Below are positions 17,273 to 26,724 of a stretch of 64,000 nt of DNA, piece by piece (within the stretch, counting starts at the first letter, position 1; each line of letters starts with the position of its first letter). The stretch lies in assembly GCA_016716385.1 (NCBI GenBank), contig JADJWL010000025.1, positions 1,034,694 to 1,098,693 on the forward strand. Direction: 5' to 3'. Origin of the DNA: Bryobacterales bacterium (lineage in GTDB: Bacteria > Acidobacteriota > Terriglobia > Bryobacterales > Bryobacteraceae). The notes below the pieces were generated by a model. That model had not been told where the DNA came from. It made no database searches and worked only from the letters and a program-made list of their open reading frames with translations. A program made the translations under genes and the position numbers.

Positions 17273-18970
17273 TCAGTCCAGCGGCTTGATGCGGATGTTG
17301 CGGAAGCGTACCTGGTTGCCTTCCTTCCAGATCGTGAGGTGCGCCACGTCCGGATGCACCTGCAACGCGATCCGGCCGCGGCGCGGGACGCCTTTCGTCG
17401 TCGCCTCCGTATGCTGGAAGTCGGTCACCATCCGGCCGTTGATCCAGCAGCGGATCCGCGCGGGCTCCCCTTCGATCCGCACCTCGACGTCGTTCCAGGT
17501 CTGCGGCTTGAACGCCTCGATGCCGGTGGGATTGCGCAGGACCATGTTCTGCGTCCAGGGCAGGTAGATCCCGCCGAGATCGCCCTTGGGCCGGTAGTCA
17601 AGCGTCACCTGGTGGCTCTTGCCGTCTTCGCCCATACGCAGAAAGACGCCGCTATCGACCGGGTAGTCCAATTGAACCTGGAAGCGCAGAACGAAATCGC
17701 TGAACGTTTCCCCCGTGACCAGGAAGCCGCCCCTGCCGGGAGGATCCTGCACTCCGGTCAGGACGCCATTCACCACCGTCCACTTGCCGCCCACATGCAT
17801 GTCCGGAACCGTATCCAGGCGCTTCCACCCGTTGAGACTCTGGCCGTCGAAGAGACTGCGGAAGCCGGGCTCGACCGGAAACGTCATGCCCGGCCGGACC
17901 AGCGGCGCAACCGTCTGCCCGATCACTTCCGCCATGCGCAGGAATCCGAGATCTGTCGGGTGCGCGCCATCCACTGTCCCTTCGCCGTCGTCCCCCAGCA
18001 GCCCGCCGGCCGGGACGTAGTACAGATTCGCGTCGCCCGCCGCTTTCAGCTTCGCGTACAGGCGCTCCAGGATCTTGTTGGACTCGGTATAGCGCTGGCG
18101 CCGCGATTCCACGAACAGCCCGTCGGTGTACATCACGTTCTCCACCAGCACGATGGGGGTCCGTGCGCGCGCCTTGCGTAGCTTGCGGACAAACGGCTCC
18201 ATGCGCTCAGCGGTCTCCTCCGGCGACAGATTCGGCAGGCTGTCGAGAACGTACACCGCGGGATCCAGTTCCGCCAGCAGCGCCGCCATCTCGGGCTCAG
18301 TCTTGCCGTTGCCCGAGAAGCCAAGGTTGATCGTGGGCCAGTCGAGGCGGCGCCCGATGATCGAGGGATACGCCATTCCAGGGCGCGACGCGCACCCTCC
18401 CTGCAAAATCGACGTGCCGTAGAAAACCACTGGCTTCTGCCCTGAAGGACGCGGTGGCGCGCGTTCGAACGTCGCGCCCTCGGGCACGCCGATCTCCAGC
18501 GACTCGATGCCGTTGTAGAGCGGCAGGTAGATTTGGTATTCACGCAACTCGCCGTCGAGACCGCGCGCGAGGAACGCGTCGTTTTCCTTCGCGCTACCAG
18601 GCCGGCCCGCGCCGGCCCAGTGCCACGCGCCTCCGCTGCGGGCATACAGGTCCAGCCCGCTGACGCCCGTTGAGGGCATGTGCGGCAGCGCCAGGCGCGA
18701 TTTGCGCACGGTCCAGCGGGCACGAATCCATTCCGCGTTCGTCACGAAACGCGCGCTGAAACCTGTGGAATCCTCCGACAGATTCCACACGGGATCCCGC
18801 ACGACGCCATGCGCCTTGGCGGGCAGCCGGTCAAACGGGTGTTTGGTCTGGGACCAGCCTTGTCCTTCCACCGAGAGCGTCCGCACGTTGTGCCAGCGTG
18901 CCGGGGGCATGTCAGTCTGCGCAAGCAGAGCGGTGGCGGCAAGAAGAAGGCCGAAGGGAACGAATCGCAT
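17273..18970 (-). CDS. Secreted SGNH-type esterase fused to a DUF1080 (3-keto-disaccharide hydrolase-like) domain
   Basis: A 565-residue exported protein (signal LLLAATALLAQ). Residues about 25-160 form a jelly-roll-like domain, 170-360 an SGNH hydrolase with block I (VVFYGTSILQGG), GFSGNG, and block V (DGAHPTDLG) supplying the Asp-His pair, and 370-565 a DUF1080 lectin-like/hydrolase domain (FDGQSLNGWKR, then GGIYLPWTQN). The combination points to deacylation and binding or cleavage of plant or microbial polysaccharide fragments outside the cytoplasm. Such fusions are common in Acidobacteria and Planctomycetes. It converges on the aminotransferase without a gap. Confidence 0.82.
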   Translation of the reverse strand: MRFVPFGLLLAATALLAQTDMPPARWHNVRTLSVEGQGWSQTKHPFDRLPAKAHGVVRDPVWNLSEDSTGFSARFVTNAEWIRARWTVRKSRLALPHMPSTGVSGLDLYARSGGAWHWAGAGRPGSAKENDAFLARGLDGELREYQIYLPLYNGIESLEIGVPEGATFERAPPRPSGQKPVVFYGTSILQGGCASRPGMAYPSIIGRRLDWPTINLGFSGNGKTEPEMAALLAELDPAVYVLDSLPNLSPEETAERMEPFVRKLRKARARTPIVLVENVMYTDGLFVESRRQRYTESNKILERLYAKLKAAGDANLYYVPAGGLLGDDGEGTVDGAHPTDLGFLRMAEVIGQTVAPLVRPGMTFPVEPGFRSLFDGQSLNGWKRLDTVPDMHVGGKWTVVNGVLTGVQDPPGRGGFLVTGETFSDFVLRFQVQLDYPVDSGVFLRMGEDGKSHQVTLDYRPKGDLGGIYLPWTQNMVLRNPTGIEAFKPQTWNDVEVRIEGEPARIRCWINGRMVTDFQHTEATTKGVPRRGRIALQVHPDVAHLTIWKEGNQVRFRNIRIKPLD

Positions 18971-18993
18971 GGTTTGCGAAGAATGCTAGCGGA

Positions 18994-19023
18994 TTGCCGC
19001 GCGTCAAGTCAATCGCGTAGACT
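18994..19023 (+). promoter_or_regulatory. Promoter giving a leaderless transcript of the ceramidase-like gene
   Basis: TTGCCG at 18994-18999 and TAGACT at 19018-19023 with an 18-base spacer. The -10 ends 7 bases before ATG 19031, so transcription would start at or beside the start codon. Confidence 0.45.
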
Positions 19024-19030
19024 TGGCGGA

Positions 19031-20470
19031 ATGCCGGTCTATACGAGGCGCGCCCTGCTCGCGGGCGCGGGAGCCCCTTTCCTGCACGCCGCGACAGCCC
19101 TGCGCGCCGGAGCCGCCACCGCCGAAATCACCCCCGCGCCGGGCTACGCGCTCGACGGCCCGATCATGGCCAACGGACCTGCTGAACGGATCCACGACGC
19201 TCTCTTCGCGCGCTGCCTCGTGCTCGAAAGCGGCGGCACGCGCCTCGTTTTCGTCGTCTGCGACGTCTGTATGATCGAGAACAGCGTCGTCGACCGGGCT
19301 AAGCGGGAGGTGGCGGCCGCCACCGGGATTCCCGCGAGCCAGGTGCTGATCTCAGCAACCCATACGCACTCCGCGCCACGCGTGTTGCGCGTCGAGCGGG
19401 ATCCGGTGGCCTGGCCGGTGAACGCGACCGACTTGCACCCACCGTACGAAGAAGCGCTCGTTGGCAGGATCACGGAAGCCGTCCGCCGCGCCGTGGGCCA
19501 CCTGGCCCCGGCGGAAGCGGGCTGGGGCGCTGGGTCCCTGCCGGGCGACGTGTTCAACCGCCGCTGGTTCGTCAAGCCAGACGCCATTCCCCCGAACCCG
19601 TTCGGTGAACGGACCGATCGGGTGATGATGGGCCCGCCGCGCGCGAGCGATGCGTTGATCGAACCGGCTGGTCCGGTCGACCCCGAAGTGAGCGTCCTCG
19701 CGGTCCGGAGCGCGGGCGGAGCGCCCATCGCGTTACTAGCCAACTACGGCCTGCACTACGTCGGCGGCGTGCCCAGGACCGACATTTCCGCCGATTACTT
19801 CGGCGTCTTCGCCCGGGAGTTAGGCCGCTTGCTCAATGCACGAGGGGGGGCGGCGCCGTTCGTCGGGATCCTTTCGAACGGCACAAGCGGCGACGTGAAC
19901 AACGTCGACTTCCGGCGCAAGGCGGAACAGGCGCCGCCATACAAGCGGATGGAGGAAGTGGCCGGACGGCTGGCGAAGGAAGTTGCCACGGTCTACGGCC
20001 GGATCGCGTTCCAGCGCAACCTCTCCCTCGACGTTCGCCAAGCACCTCTCACGCTGGGAGTGCGAAAACCCGATGCCGGCCGTGTCGCCTGGGCACGGGA
20101 AGCGCTCTTGGCCGAAGGGGGACATCCGCGGCGGAATATCTATGCGCGCGAAGTCCTTTACATGCACCAGCGTCCAGCGACGTTCAAAACAACGCTGCAG
20201 GCGATGCGCGTCGGCGATCTGGGCATCGTCGCTCTCCCCTGCGAGGTGTTCGCCGAGACCGGTCTCGAGCTGAAGCGCCAGAGCGCGTTCCAGCCCTCGT
20301 TCGTCATTGAACTGGCGAACGGCTATGGGGGCTATCTGCCCACGCCGCGCCAGCACGCGCTCGGCGGATACGAGACGTGGCTTGCGAGGTCCAGTTTCCT
20401 TGAAGCCGATGCGGCCCCGAAGCTCTCAGGCCGCTCGCTGGACCTGTTGCACGACCTACGGAACGCCTAG
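19031..20470 (+). CDS. Secreted neutral/alkaline ceramidase-like hydrolase
   Basis: A 479-residue protein with a Tat-like N terminus (YTRRALLAGAGAPF) and the N-terminal domain of neutral/alkaline non-lysosomal ceramidases, including the metal-binding ATHTHSAP motif near residue 115. It lacks the extra C-terminal domain of classical ceramidases, as do many bacterial homologs with unknown substrates. I start it at ATG 19031, where the signal begins; the open frame upstream overlaps the divergent hydrolase gene and is not coding. It ends 2 bases before the convergent glucan phosphorylase gene. Confidence 0.78.
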   Translation: MPVYTRRALLAGAGAPFLHAATALRAGAATAEITPAPGYALDGPIMANGPAERIHDALFARCLVLESGGTRLVFVVCDVCMIENSVVDRAKREVAAATGIPASQVLISATHTHSAPRVLRVERDPVAWPVNATDLHPPYEEALVGRITEAVRRAVGHLAPAEAGWGAGSLPGDVFNRRWFVKPDAIPPNPFGERTDRVMMGPPRASDALIEPAGPVDPEVSVLAVRSAGGAPIALLANYGLHYVGGVPRTDISADYFGVFARELGRLLNARGGAAPFVGILSNGTSGDVNNVDFRRKAEQAPPYKRMEEVAGRLAKEVATVYGRIAFQRNLSLDVRQAPLTLGVRKPDAGRVAWAREALLAEGGHPRRNIYAREVLYMHQRPATFKTTLQAMRVGDLGIVALPCEVFAETGLELKRQSAFQPSFVIELANGYGGYLPTPRQHALGGYETWLARSSFLEADAAPKLSGRSLDLLHDLRNA

Positions 20471-20472
20471 GC

Positions 20473-23019
20473 TCACGCCCAGCGGACCAGATCGGGACAG
20501 GGGCGTGTCAGCGGGTCCTCGCAATGGTTCGGCGTAATCCGCAGACTCCAGCCGAGACGGCCGGTCTGCTGGGGAGTGATTTCGGTGGCGAACACAGTCG
20601 CGGCGTCGTGGCTTTCCTGCGGCGGCAGCACCGACACCTCGGTATCCAGCAGGTACCCGTGCGGCCCGACACGGCCCAACACCACCTCCACCCGGACATC
20701 GTCAGCGCGTAAGCCGGCCAGATCGATCGCCGCCCGCACGCGCACGGAGCGCCCGGACGTCACCGGGATGCTCGGGGCGGGACTAGCCTCCAGGAACCGG
20801 ACTCGGTCCCAGACTTCAGCGATGCGCGAGTTCCAGTTCGCCTTCTCGCGCGCCTTGGCGAAGTTGTCGCGCGACGTCTCCCAGAAGGCGGCATGGGCCG
20901 GCTGGTAGAGCTGCGAATAATACTCCCGCACCATGCGCCGGCAGTCGAAGCGCGGGCTGATCTGGATGATGGACTGTTTCATGCGCCGCATCCATTCCGC
21001 CCGTCCGCCCGCTTCGTGCCGCGCGTAGTACATCGGGACAATCTCGTTTTCGAGCAGGTAGTAGATCGCAGAGGCGTGCAGATCGTCCTGTCCTTCGCGG
21101 TAGAGATCCCGCTCCCCGATCGCCCATCCCCCCGAATCCTCAAACACTTCGTCGAACCAGCCGTCGAGGATGCTCAGGTTCAGCACGCCGTTCATCGCCG
21201 CCTTCATGCCGCTCGTGCCACAAGCCTCCTCGCCGCGCCTCGGATTATTGAGCCAGATGTCGCAGCCCTGCACCAGTTCGCGGGCGATCTTCATGTCGTA
21301 GTCCTCGATGAAGACGATGTGCCGCCACAGTTCAGGGTGGTGCGAGTATTGGACGATCTCGCGAATCAATCCCTTGCCGCCTTGATCCTTGGGGTGGGCC
21401 TTGCCGGCGATCACCAGTTGCACGGGCCGCTCTTCGTCGCAGAGGATCCGGGTCAGCCGGTCAATATCCTTGAAGATCAGTGTGGCGCGCTTGTAGGTGG
21501 CGAATCGACGCGCGAACCCGATCGTGAGGGCATTCGGGTCCAGCACTTCGCTTGCCCGGCGCAGTTCCACCGGGGAGACATTCCGGCGTTCGGCCGCCTG
21601 CCGCTGCATGCGGCGGGCGAAGGTGATCATGCGGCGCTTCTGGCGGCGGTGCACCTCTTCCAATTCCTCGTCCGGAATCTCGCGGACGAGTTCCCACGTT
21701 GCCGGATCGTCGGCCCGCTCCCGCCAGTCCGGCTGCAGGTACTGGTCATACAAATCCGCCAACCCCCGGCTCAGCCAGCTCGGCAGGTGCACTCCGTTGG
21801 TGACCGAAGTGATCGGAACTTCCCACTGCGGCAGATTCGGCCACAGACTGCTCCACATGCTCTGAGAGACGTGACGGTGCAGGCGGCTGACGGCGTTCCG
21901 GTAAGAGGAAGTCTTCAGCGCCAGCACGGCCATGGAAAACCGCTCATCCCCGTCGTCGGGATCGCGGCGCCCCAGGGCCAGCAGCCGGTCGAAGGGAATC
22001 CCCAGTTCCCGGCAGTAATCCTGGAAGTAGTAATACATCATCCCCGGATCGAACAGGTCGATGCCGGCGGGCACCGGCGTGTGCGTGGTGAAGACGTTGT
22101 TGCTGCGGCAGGCTTCGAGCGCCTCGTCGAAGTTGAGGCCATAGGTCTCCATCAGAACCCGCACCCGTTCGAGCGCCAGGAACGCGGAGTGCCCTTCGTT
22201 CATGTGATAGACCGTCGGGTTCAGACCCAGGGCCCGCAGCGCCCGCATCCCGCCGATTCCAAGGATGATCTCCTGCCGGATCCGCGTATCGACATCGCCG
22301 CCGTAGAGCTGATCGGTAATCGACCGGTCCTGAGGCAAAGCATTGTCGGGGATGTTGGTGTCGAGCAGATACAGCCGGACTCGGCCCACATCCATGCGCC
22401 AGACGCGGATGGCGACCGCTCCGGATGGCAGGGTCACCGACACTTTGAGATCGCGTCCGGCTTCGTCCTGGACCGGCCGCACCGGCAGCGAGTAGAAATC
22501 GTTGACGGGAAACCGCTCCTGCTGCCACCCATCCGGATTCAGGTACTGCCGGAAGTAGCCGCTTTGGTAAAGGAGCCCGACGCCGACAAGCGGGACTTCG
22601 CAGTCACTGGCCGACTTCAGGTGGTCTCCGGAAAGAACCCCGAGGCCGCCAGAGTAGATCGGCAGGCATTCCGTCATGCCGTATTCGGCGGAGAAGTACG
22701 CGATCAGGTCGCCTTCCTGGTCCCGCGTGCGCATGTGAACCTGGGCGTCGAAGCGTTCGCAGGCGTGTGCATACAGGGCCAGGTAGCGCGGATCGGCGGC
22801 CGCCCGCTCCAGCGTTTCCTGGGGGATCCGGCCCAGAGCCATCACGGGGTTGTAGCCGGCCTCCTGCCACAGGACCGGGTCCAGCCGGCGAAACAGAGCC
22901 CGGAGCACGGGCTCCCAACTCCATAACAGGTTGTATGCCATCTCCGAGAGCCTCTCCAGTTGAGGCGGCAGGGATGGCTGCATGAGAAACTCACGCAGAG
23001 GCTGAATCTGATAGGCCAT
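20473..23019 (-). CDS. glgP: Alpha-glucan (glycogen/maltodextrin) phosphorylase
   Basis: An 848-residue GT35 enzyme of the long-N-terminal subfamily (a DUF3417-like region over residues 1-110, then FSAEYGMTECLPIYSGGLG and AGDHLKSASD-like motifs). The PLP-binding segment EEACGTSGMKAAMNG with its Lys lies near residue 600. It releases glucose-1-phosphate from alpha-1,4-glucans using phosphate. Compared with E. coli GlgP it has the archaeal/thermophile-type N terminus, typical of this subfamily. A cytoplasmic role in storage glucan breakdown is expected. No glycogen genes are adjacent. Confidence 0.92.
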   Translation of the reverse strand: MAYQIQPLREFLMQPSLPPQLERLSEMAYNLLWSWEPVLRALFRRLDPVLWQEAGYNPVMALGRIPQETLERAAADPRYLALYAHACERFDAQVHMRTRDQEGDLIAYFSAEYGMTECLPIYSGGLGVLSGDHLKSASDCEVPLVGVGLLYQSGYFRQYLNPDGWQQERFPVNDFYSLPVRPVQDEAGRDLKVSVTLPSGAVAIRVWRMDVGRVRLYLLDTNIPDNALPQDRSITDQLYGGDVDTRIRQEIILGIGGMRALRALGLNPTVYHMNEGHSAFLALERVRVLMETYGLNFDEALEACRSNNVFTTHTPVPAGIDLFDPGMMYYYFQDYCRELGIPFDRLLALGRRDPDDGDERFSMAVLALKTSSYRNAVSRLHRHVSQSMWSSLWPNLPQWEVPITSVTNGVHLPSWLSRGLADLYDQYLQPDWRERADDPATWELVREIPDEELEEVHRRQKRRMITFARRMQRQAAERRNVSPVELRRASEVLDPNALTIGFARRFATYKRATLIFKDIDRLTRILCDEERPVQLVIAGKAHPKDQGGKGLIREIVQYSHHPELWRHIVFIEDYDMKIARELVQGCDIWLNNPRRGEEACGTSGMKAAMNGVLNLSILDGWFDEVFEDSGGWAIGERDLYREGQDDLHASAIYYLLENEIVPMYYARHEAGGRAEWMRRMKQSIIQISPRFDCRRMVREYYSQLYQPAHAAFWETSRDNFAKAREKANWNSRIAEVWDRVRFLEASPAPSIPVTSGRSVRVRAAIDLAGLRADDVRVEVVLGRVGPHGYLLDTEVSVLPPQESHDAATVFATEITPQQTGRLGWSLRITPNHCEDPLTRPCPDLVRWA

Positions 23020-23106
23020 GTAGTTCGCAATCGTGAGAGCAAAGACGACTCTTCAAGATAGCCCACCCCCGGCGGGGCGTGCCACCGGCTGCCGGACGCG
23101 CGGCGC

Positions 23107-24226
23107 TCACGGACGCGGTGAGGAAGGGATTTCTACGGGACCGTTCTCCAGACCTTCGATCAGGATCGTATTCCGCTCCCGTTTCGGCGTCGGTGGTTCA
23201 CGCGGCGCCGCCGGTGCCGGGGCCGCCCCCCCGGATGCCACAGTTCCCTCGGAAAACCCCGCCCGCATCTGCCGGATGCCGCGCTCCAGCGATTCCTGGT
23301 CCACGTTGAACGACAGACGTACCGAAGAGACGTCCTGGCTGATTTGCACCCTACGCATCATATCGGCGACTTCGGGCTTCTCCATTTGCCCCATCGCCCC
23401 GAGGGCCAGCATGGCCTGCAGTGCGCCCGTCATCTCCTGAGCCGCCGTCTCCGATCGCGTGCGGAGGTTCATGTTCAGGTTCAGGCCAGATGCCAGAGAC
23501 AACCCCAGATCGACCGCCCGCACGTCCTCCAACATCTTCGACGCCATTTCATCGCTGGACGTGTTGCGCAACGCCCCCGGCGGCAGATCGATCAGCATCC
23601 AGACTTCGTTCGACGCCGCCAGTTGCGCGGACCGCGCCAGTAATGTCTTGCGCGGCGCCGCCGGCTCGGCGGCGGTCCGCCGCTCAATCGCCGCCCGCAC
23701 CTCCCCCGCATCTCCAGCCAGAATCGTGCGGCTGTCGAGAAAGGCAATCCGCTGGTCCTGCTTATCGTTCATTTCCGGTGGCGGGGCGTAGAGAGCTATA
23801 TTTTCAATCGTTTCCACAGCCTGCCCGCGCAGTTGCTTGAGCATCGCGGCGCGATTGAACTGCCCTTTCAGCAGCACCAGGGCCGGCGGCGAGTCCGCCG
23901 TGCCCGGCGTCAATTTGCCGGTCCGGGCCACCTCTCTGGCCGAAACCGACACCAGCATCTGTTCGATGTCGATCCCGAGCCGGTCCCAGTCGGTCATGCC
24001 CTTCATCGCCGTCATGCGCAACCCGGACTCCTCCATCTGGCTGCGCAGCATCGAAGCCGCAGGAGAAGCCAGAATTCGCTTCAGATCAATCCCAAGAACC
24101 ACCCCGGCATCGGGTTGCAGCAGGGAAACCGCGTCCGCACTCCAGGCCATGCGTCTGCGCCTGCGCGCTGCCGAGCCCTGCCAGGACCATCGCACAGACA
24201 AGCGCGGGCCGTGAAAATGTTGACAT
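23107..24226 (-). CDS. Exported protein of unknown function, frameshifted in the signal peptide
   Basis: The mature part (24150 down to 23107) is a roughly 347-residue protein with no family I recognise; it ends in a Pro/Ala-rich tail. Upstream, in another frame, ATG 24226 has GGGAG at good spacing and begins a clear signal peptide (SRPALVCAMVLAGLGSAQAQ) whose cleavage region runs straight into the mature part if one base is removed near 24151-24160. The open frame as it stands starts with arginine-rich residues and no signal. I therefore annotate one gene with a one-base disruption, either assembly error or mutation. Confidence 0.6.
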
Positions 24227-24352
24227 GTTCGCTCCCGGGCCTAGCTTACCAGGACTTCGGGAGCCTCGCCATGAGGGGAAACGCTGGCATCGGGCGGAAA
24301 TTTCTCTTCGCTTGCAACCCCGTCCTCGCGTATACTGAGCGCTGGGGGGATC

Positions 24353-24670
24353 ATGATGGTCGATCCTGACACGCCGTTCGACAGCATCGAAGGCTCTTAC
24401 GAGTACGTCGCCTTGCTTGCTGAAGCACTTGGGGAAGCCCGCCGCGAGGTCGAAACTGAGATCGCTCTGGCAGGCGAAGAACAGGCCGAACGCCGCAAGC
24501 AGGCCCTACTCCTCGTTTCCTACAACCTCGCCAAGCTCGAGAACCATATCACAGCCAGTCGCCGCATCCTCAATGACCTGCGGAGCCTCAGGCGCCTCCT
24601 CCTCGATGAACGCAAACTGCCCCGCGAACATCCTGGCCAAGCCGCCCGCGCCGCCGCTGGAGAGATTTGA
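24353..24670 (+). CDS. Small helical protein of unknown function
   Basis: A 105-residue acidic/basic alternating, probably all-helical protein (ALGEARREVETEIALAGEEQAERRKQ region likely coiled). No family recognised. A run of G (GGGGGA) two bases before ATG 24353 can serve as ribosome site, and TATACT at 24331-24336 may be its -10 element. An imperfect terminator-like hairpin (AACCACC/GGTGGTT, 24676-24696) follows the stop. It is divergent from the preceding exported protein and may be a standalone gene. Confidence 0.6.
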   Translation: MMVDPDTPFDSIEGSYEYVALLAEALGEARREVETEIALAGEEQAERRKQALLLVSYNLAKLENHITASRRILNDLRSLRRLLLDERKLPREHPGQAARAAAGEI

Positions 24671-24797
24671 AACACAACCACCTACTGTTGGTGGTTACCA
24701 CCCAGTCGACGGCGCTGGACGATATCCGCCTATCCCGATGGGTTTGCCCTTTGTTCGCCGGCAAACATCGACGGAACGCCCGTTTTATGCGGTTTTC

Positions 24798-24870
24798 CTG
24801 AAGATTAGACATTGACAGACCACCCTGCTTCCTTTACCATTGAGACTCAAGAACGTAACCTAATCTTCAG
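24798..24870. repeat. Perfect 11-bp inverted repeat flanking the carD promoter
   Basis: CTGAAGATTAG at 24798-24808 and CTAATCTTCAG at 24860-24870 are exact reverse complements, 51 bases apart, bracketing the -35/-10 elements at 24812-24840. The placement suggests paired operator half-sites or a large hairpin, rather than chance. Confidence 0.65.
24812..24840 (+). promoter_or_regulatory. Sigma70-type promoter of the carD-like gene
   Basis: Consensus TTGACA at 24812-24817, a 17-base spacer and TACCAT at 24835-24840. The start site would be near 24847, giving a leader of about 54 bases that contains the right arm of the inverted repeat. Confidence 0.65.
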
Positions 24871-24900
24871 CAACTGAGCGCAGGTGTACAGGATCCGTGT

Positions 24901-25410
24901 ATGACCTTCTCTATCGGTGACAAAGTAGTCTACCCAAACCAGGGCGTCGCGACCATCGAAAACATCAGCACGCGGAGTTTCGAAGGGCAGTTTCAGCGGT
25001 TCTACCTGTTGCGTCTCGTCTATAGCAGCATGACAGTCATGGTGCCGTTCTCCAACGTGACTTCCGTGGGCATCCGGCGGGTAGCCAAGGGGCAGGACGT
25101 CTCTCGCGTCCTCGAATTCCTGGCCGGAGGCCGATGCACGTGTTCCGGCGATTGGAAGAGCCGGTTCAAGGAGAATACCGACAAGATGCAGGACGGCCGC
25201 TTGTGCGAGGTGGCCGAGGTACTCAAGAGCTTGTTGGTCTTGCAGGCTGAGAAGCCGTTGTCGTTCCGCGAAAAGAAAATGCTGGACCGCGCGCGGCATC
25301 TGCTGGTGAGTGAGCTGTCTATCGCCCGGCACATCGGCGAGGCGGAGGCGGAGATCGTTTTGAATCAGGCGCTGCGGAAGTCCGGCTTGGCCCTGCCGGC
25401 GGTTCTGTAA
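24901..25410 (+). CDS. carD: CarD-family transcriptional regulator
   Basis: A 169-residue protein of the CarD/CdnL type. The N-terminal RNA-polymerase-interacting Tudor-like domain covers residues 1-65 (FSIGDKVVYPNQGVATIENI, then YLLRLVYSSMTVMVPFSNV), followed by a helical DNA-binding domain (EVLKSLLVLQAEKPLSFREKKMLDRARHLLVSEL). It binds the RNA polymerase beta subunit and stabilises open promoter complexes, often at rRNA and stress genes. The inserted Cys-containing stretch (GGRCTCSGDWKSR, near residue 76) is a little longer than usual. It has its own promoter and a strong hairpin terminator further downstream. Confidence 0.9.
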   Translation: MTFSIGDKVVYPNQGVATIENISTRSFEGQFQRFYLLRLVYSSMTVMVPFSNVTSVGIRRVAKGQDVSRVLEFLAGGRCTCSGDWKSRFKENTDKMQDGRLCEVAEVLKSLLVLQAEKPLSFREKKMLDRARHLLVSELSIARHIGEAEAEIVLNQALRKSGLALPAVL

Positions 25411-25437
25411 CGTCGGCGCACGTGATATTCTAAGAGG

Positions 25438-25544
25438 GCTCCCCGTTGCGAAGGGGACCAGGAAGTCACTACAACAGGGTCATCTCTGTTCGACGCGGCG
25501 GGCGGGGAACCGGCAACCCGGTTCTCCCCCGCCCTTTCTATTTG
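25438..25544 (+). ncRNA. Candidate small RNA between carD and its terminator
   Basis: An extended -10 motif (TGATATTCT, ending near 25430) lies 20 bases after the carD stop. About 107 bases of structured-looking sequence follow, with short stems (CCCC/GGGG near 25440-25457, ACAGGG/TCTGT near 25473-25489), ending in the hairpin at 25500-25534 plus a T-rich tail. This is the layout of an independent small RNA, but the same bases could simply be the carD 3' UTR. No known RNA family recognised. Confidence 0.3.
25500..25544. terminator. Strong Rho-independent terminator between convergent genes
   Basis: A long GC-rich stem (GGGCGGGGAACCGG paired with CCGGTTCTCCCCCGCCC, loop CAAC) followed by TTTCTATTTG. 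It can end transcription from the carD side; the opposite strand serves less well, lacking a T tract after the hairpin for the MFS gene. Confidence 0.85.
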
Positions 25545-25551
25545 TCCCGTT

Positions 25552-26721
25552 TCACGCCCTACGCCGCAGCATCGGCAACATCACGAGGTTCGTGAGAATC
25601 ATGAGCAGCGAAAACCCCGGCAGCACGAGCAACGCGGTCTTCAACTGCGTGTCATCGTTGCCGGCGATTGCGCCGATAATCCGCGAGCTCACGGCCAGGC
25701 CGATCCATCCGCTCGTGATCACGATCCCCATCGCCGTCGCCGTCATGCGCGGGAAAGTGTTCCCCACCATCGCCAGCGTGGTCGGAAAGACCGGTGCCAT
25801 GGCGATCCCACCCAGAAACACGACCACCGCCGCTAAGGTCGGATCGCTCGTCTGGAGCATGCCATAGGTGGTGAACAGCATCAGGACGCTCGCCGCCATC
25901 GTGACCACCTGCGCCGGGATCTTGATGAGAATCGGCGATACGGCCACACGGCCCAGCAGCAGTCCCAGCGCGAACCCCAAGGACAGAATGTTGAGCGCCG
26001 TCTGCTCGTTCATGCCCTGCGCAATCTGATACTTCACAAACCAGTTCCACACCCCGACCTCGCAGGCCACATACAGGAACAGGAACAGTGCCAGCAGCCA
26101 CAAACGCGCATCCGACAACACCGGACCCGCCTCTTCCATCTTGAACCCGCGCTCGCCGGAAGGCGGAGGCATGCGCGTGGTCGAGTGCACGATCAGCGTG
26201 GCCGCGGTCAGTCCCGCGGTCAGGTAGCAAAGCTTGAACGCGTCGCCCCCGAGCAGATTGGCCGCAATGAACGGCGTCATCAATCCGCCCAGGCCGAAAA
26301 ACAGGTTCAGCAGGTTGAGGACCGATGCCCGCTTGTCTTCGCTGATGTCGGACACCAGCGCGTTGCCCGCCGTGACGATGATGCCGCCGCCCAGCCCGAG
26401 GAAGAACAGGCAGCCGACAATCATGTTGAAGCCGGTCGCGCTCGGCAGCGCAAACAGCGACGCGGCAATCAGGGACAGACCCAGCAGCAGCCCCGTCTTC
26501 TTTCCCTTGTTATCGACCAGCGGCCCGACCGAAACCGAGGCCAGGATCAGGCCCAGCGCCTGCGCGAACGCAATGGTGGCGTTCTGGTCCACCGACAGGG
26601 AAAACTTACGGGACAGTTCTGGCAGGATCGTGCCCAGCATGGCGGCGATCATGCCGTAGACCAGAATCGCGAGGATCGCGGCGACGATCAGCCGGCTCTT
26701 GGAAATGGGTGTGGAGGCCAT
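25552..26721 (-). CDS. MFS transporter
   Basis: A 389-residue membrane protein with 12 predicted hydrophobic segments and a major-facilitator signature between segments 2 and 3 (GPLVDNKGKKTGLLLGL). Overall it resembles FHS/sugar-permease-like MFS proteins, but the substrate cannot be read from sequence. Its ATG at 26721 sits in a CCATGG palindrome only a few bases from the divergent antitoxin frame, so the two genes share a very short promoter region. It ends just beyond the terminator of the carD region. Confidence 0.85.
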   Translation of the reverse strand: MASTPISKSRLIVAAILAILVYGMIAAMLGTILPELSRKFSLSVDQNATIAFAQALGLILASVSVGPLVDNKGKKTGLLLGLSLIAASLFALPSATGFNMIVGCLFFLGLGGGIIVTAGNALVSDISEDKRASVLNLLNLFFGLGGLMTPFIAANLLGGDAFKLCYLTAGLTAATLIVHSTTRMPPPSGERGFKMEEAGPVLSDARLWLLALFLFLYVACEVGVWNWFVKYQIAQGMNEQTALNILSLGFALGLLLGRVAVSPILIKIPAQVVTMAASVLMLFTTYGMLQTSDPTLAAVVVFLGGIAMAPVFPTTLAMVGNTFPRMTATAMGIVITSGWIGLAVSSRIIGAIAGNDDTQLKTALLVLPGFSLLMILTNLVMLPMLRRRA

Positions 26722-26724
26722 GGC

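Noticed and set aside
18680..19030. Upstream extension of the ceramidase-like gene
   Set aside because: Overlaps the divergent hydrolase; the secretion signal begins at ATG 19031.
25438..25544. Signal recognition particle RNA or 6S RNA
   Set aside because: The conserved SRP tetraloop/GGAAG region is absent, and the length is too short for 6S RNA.
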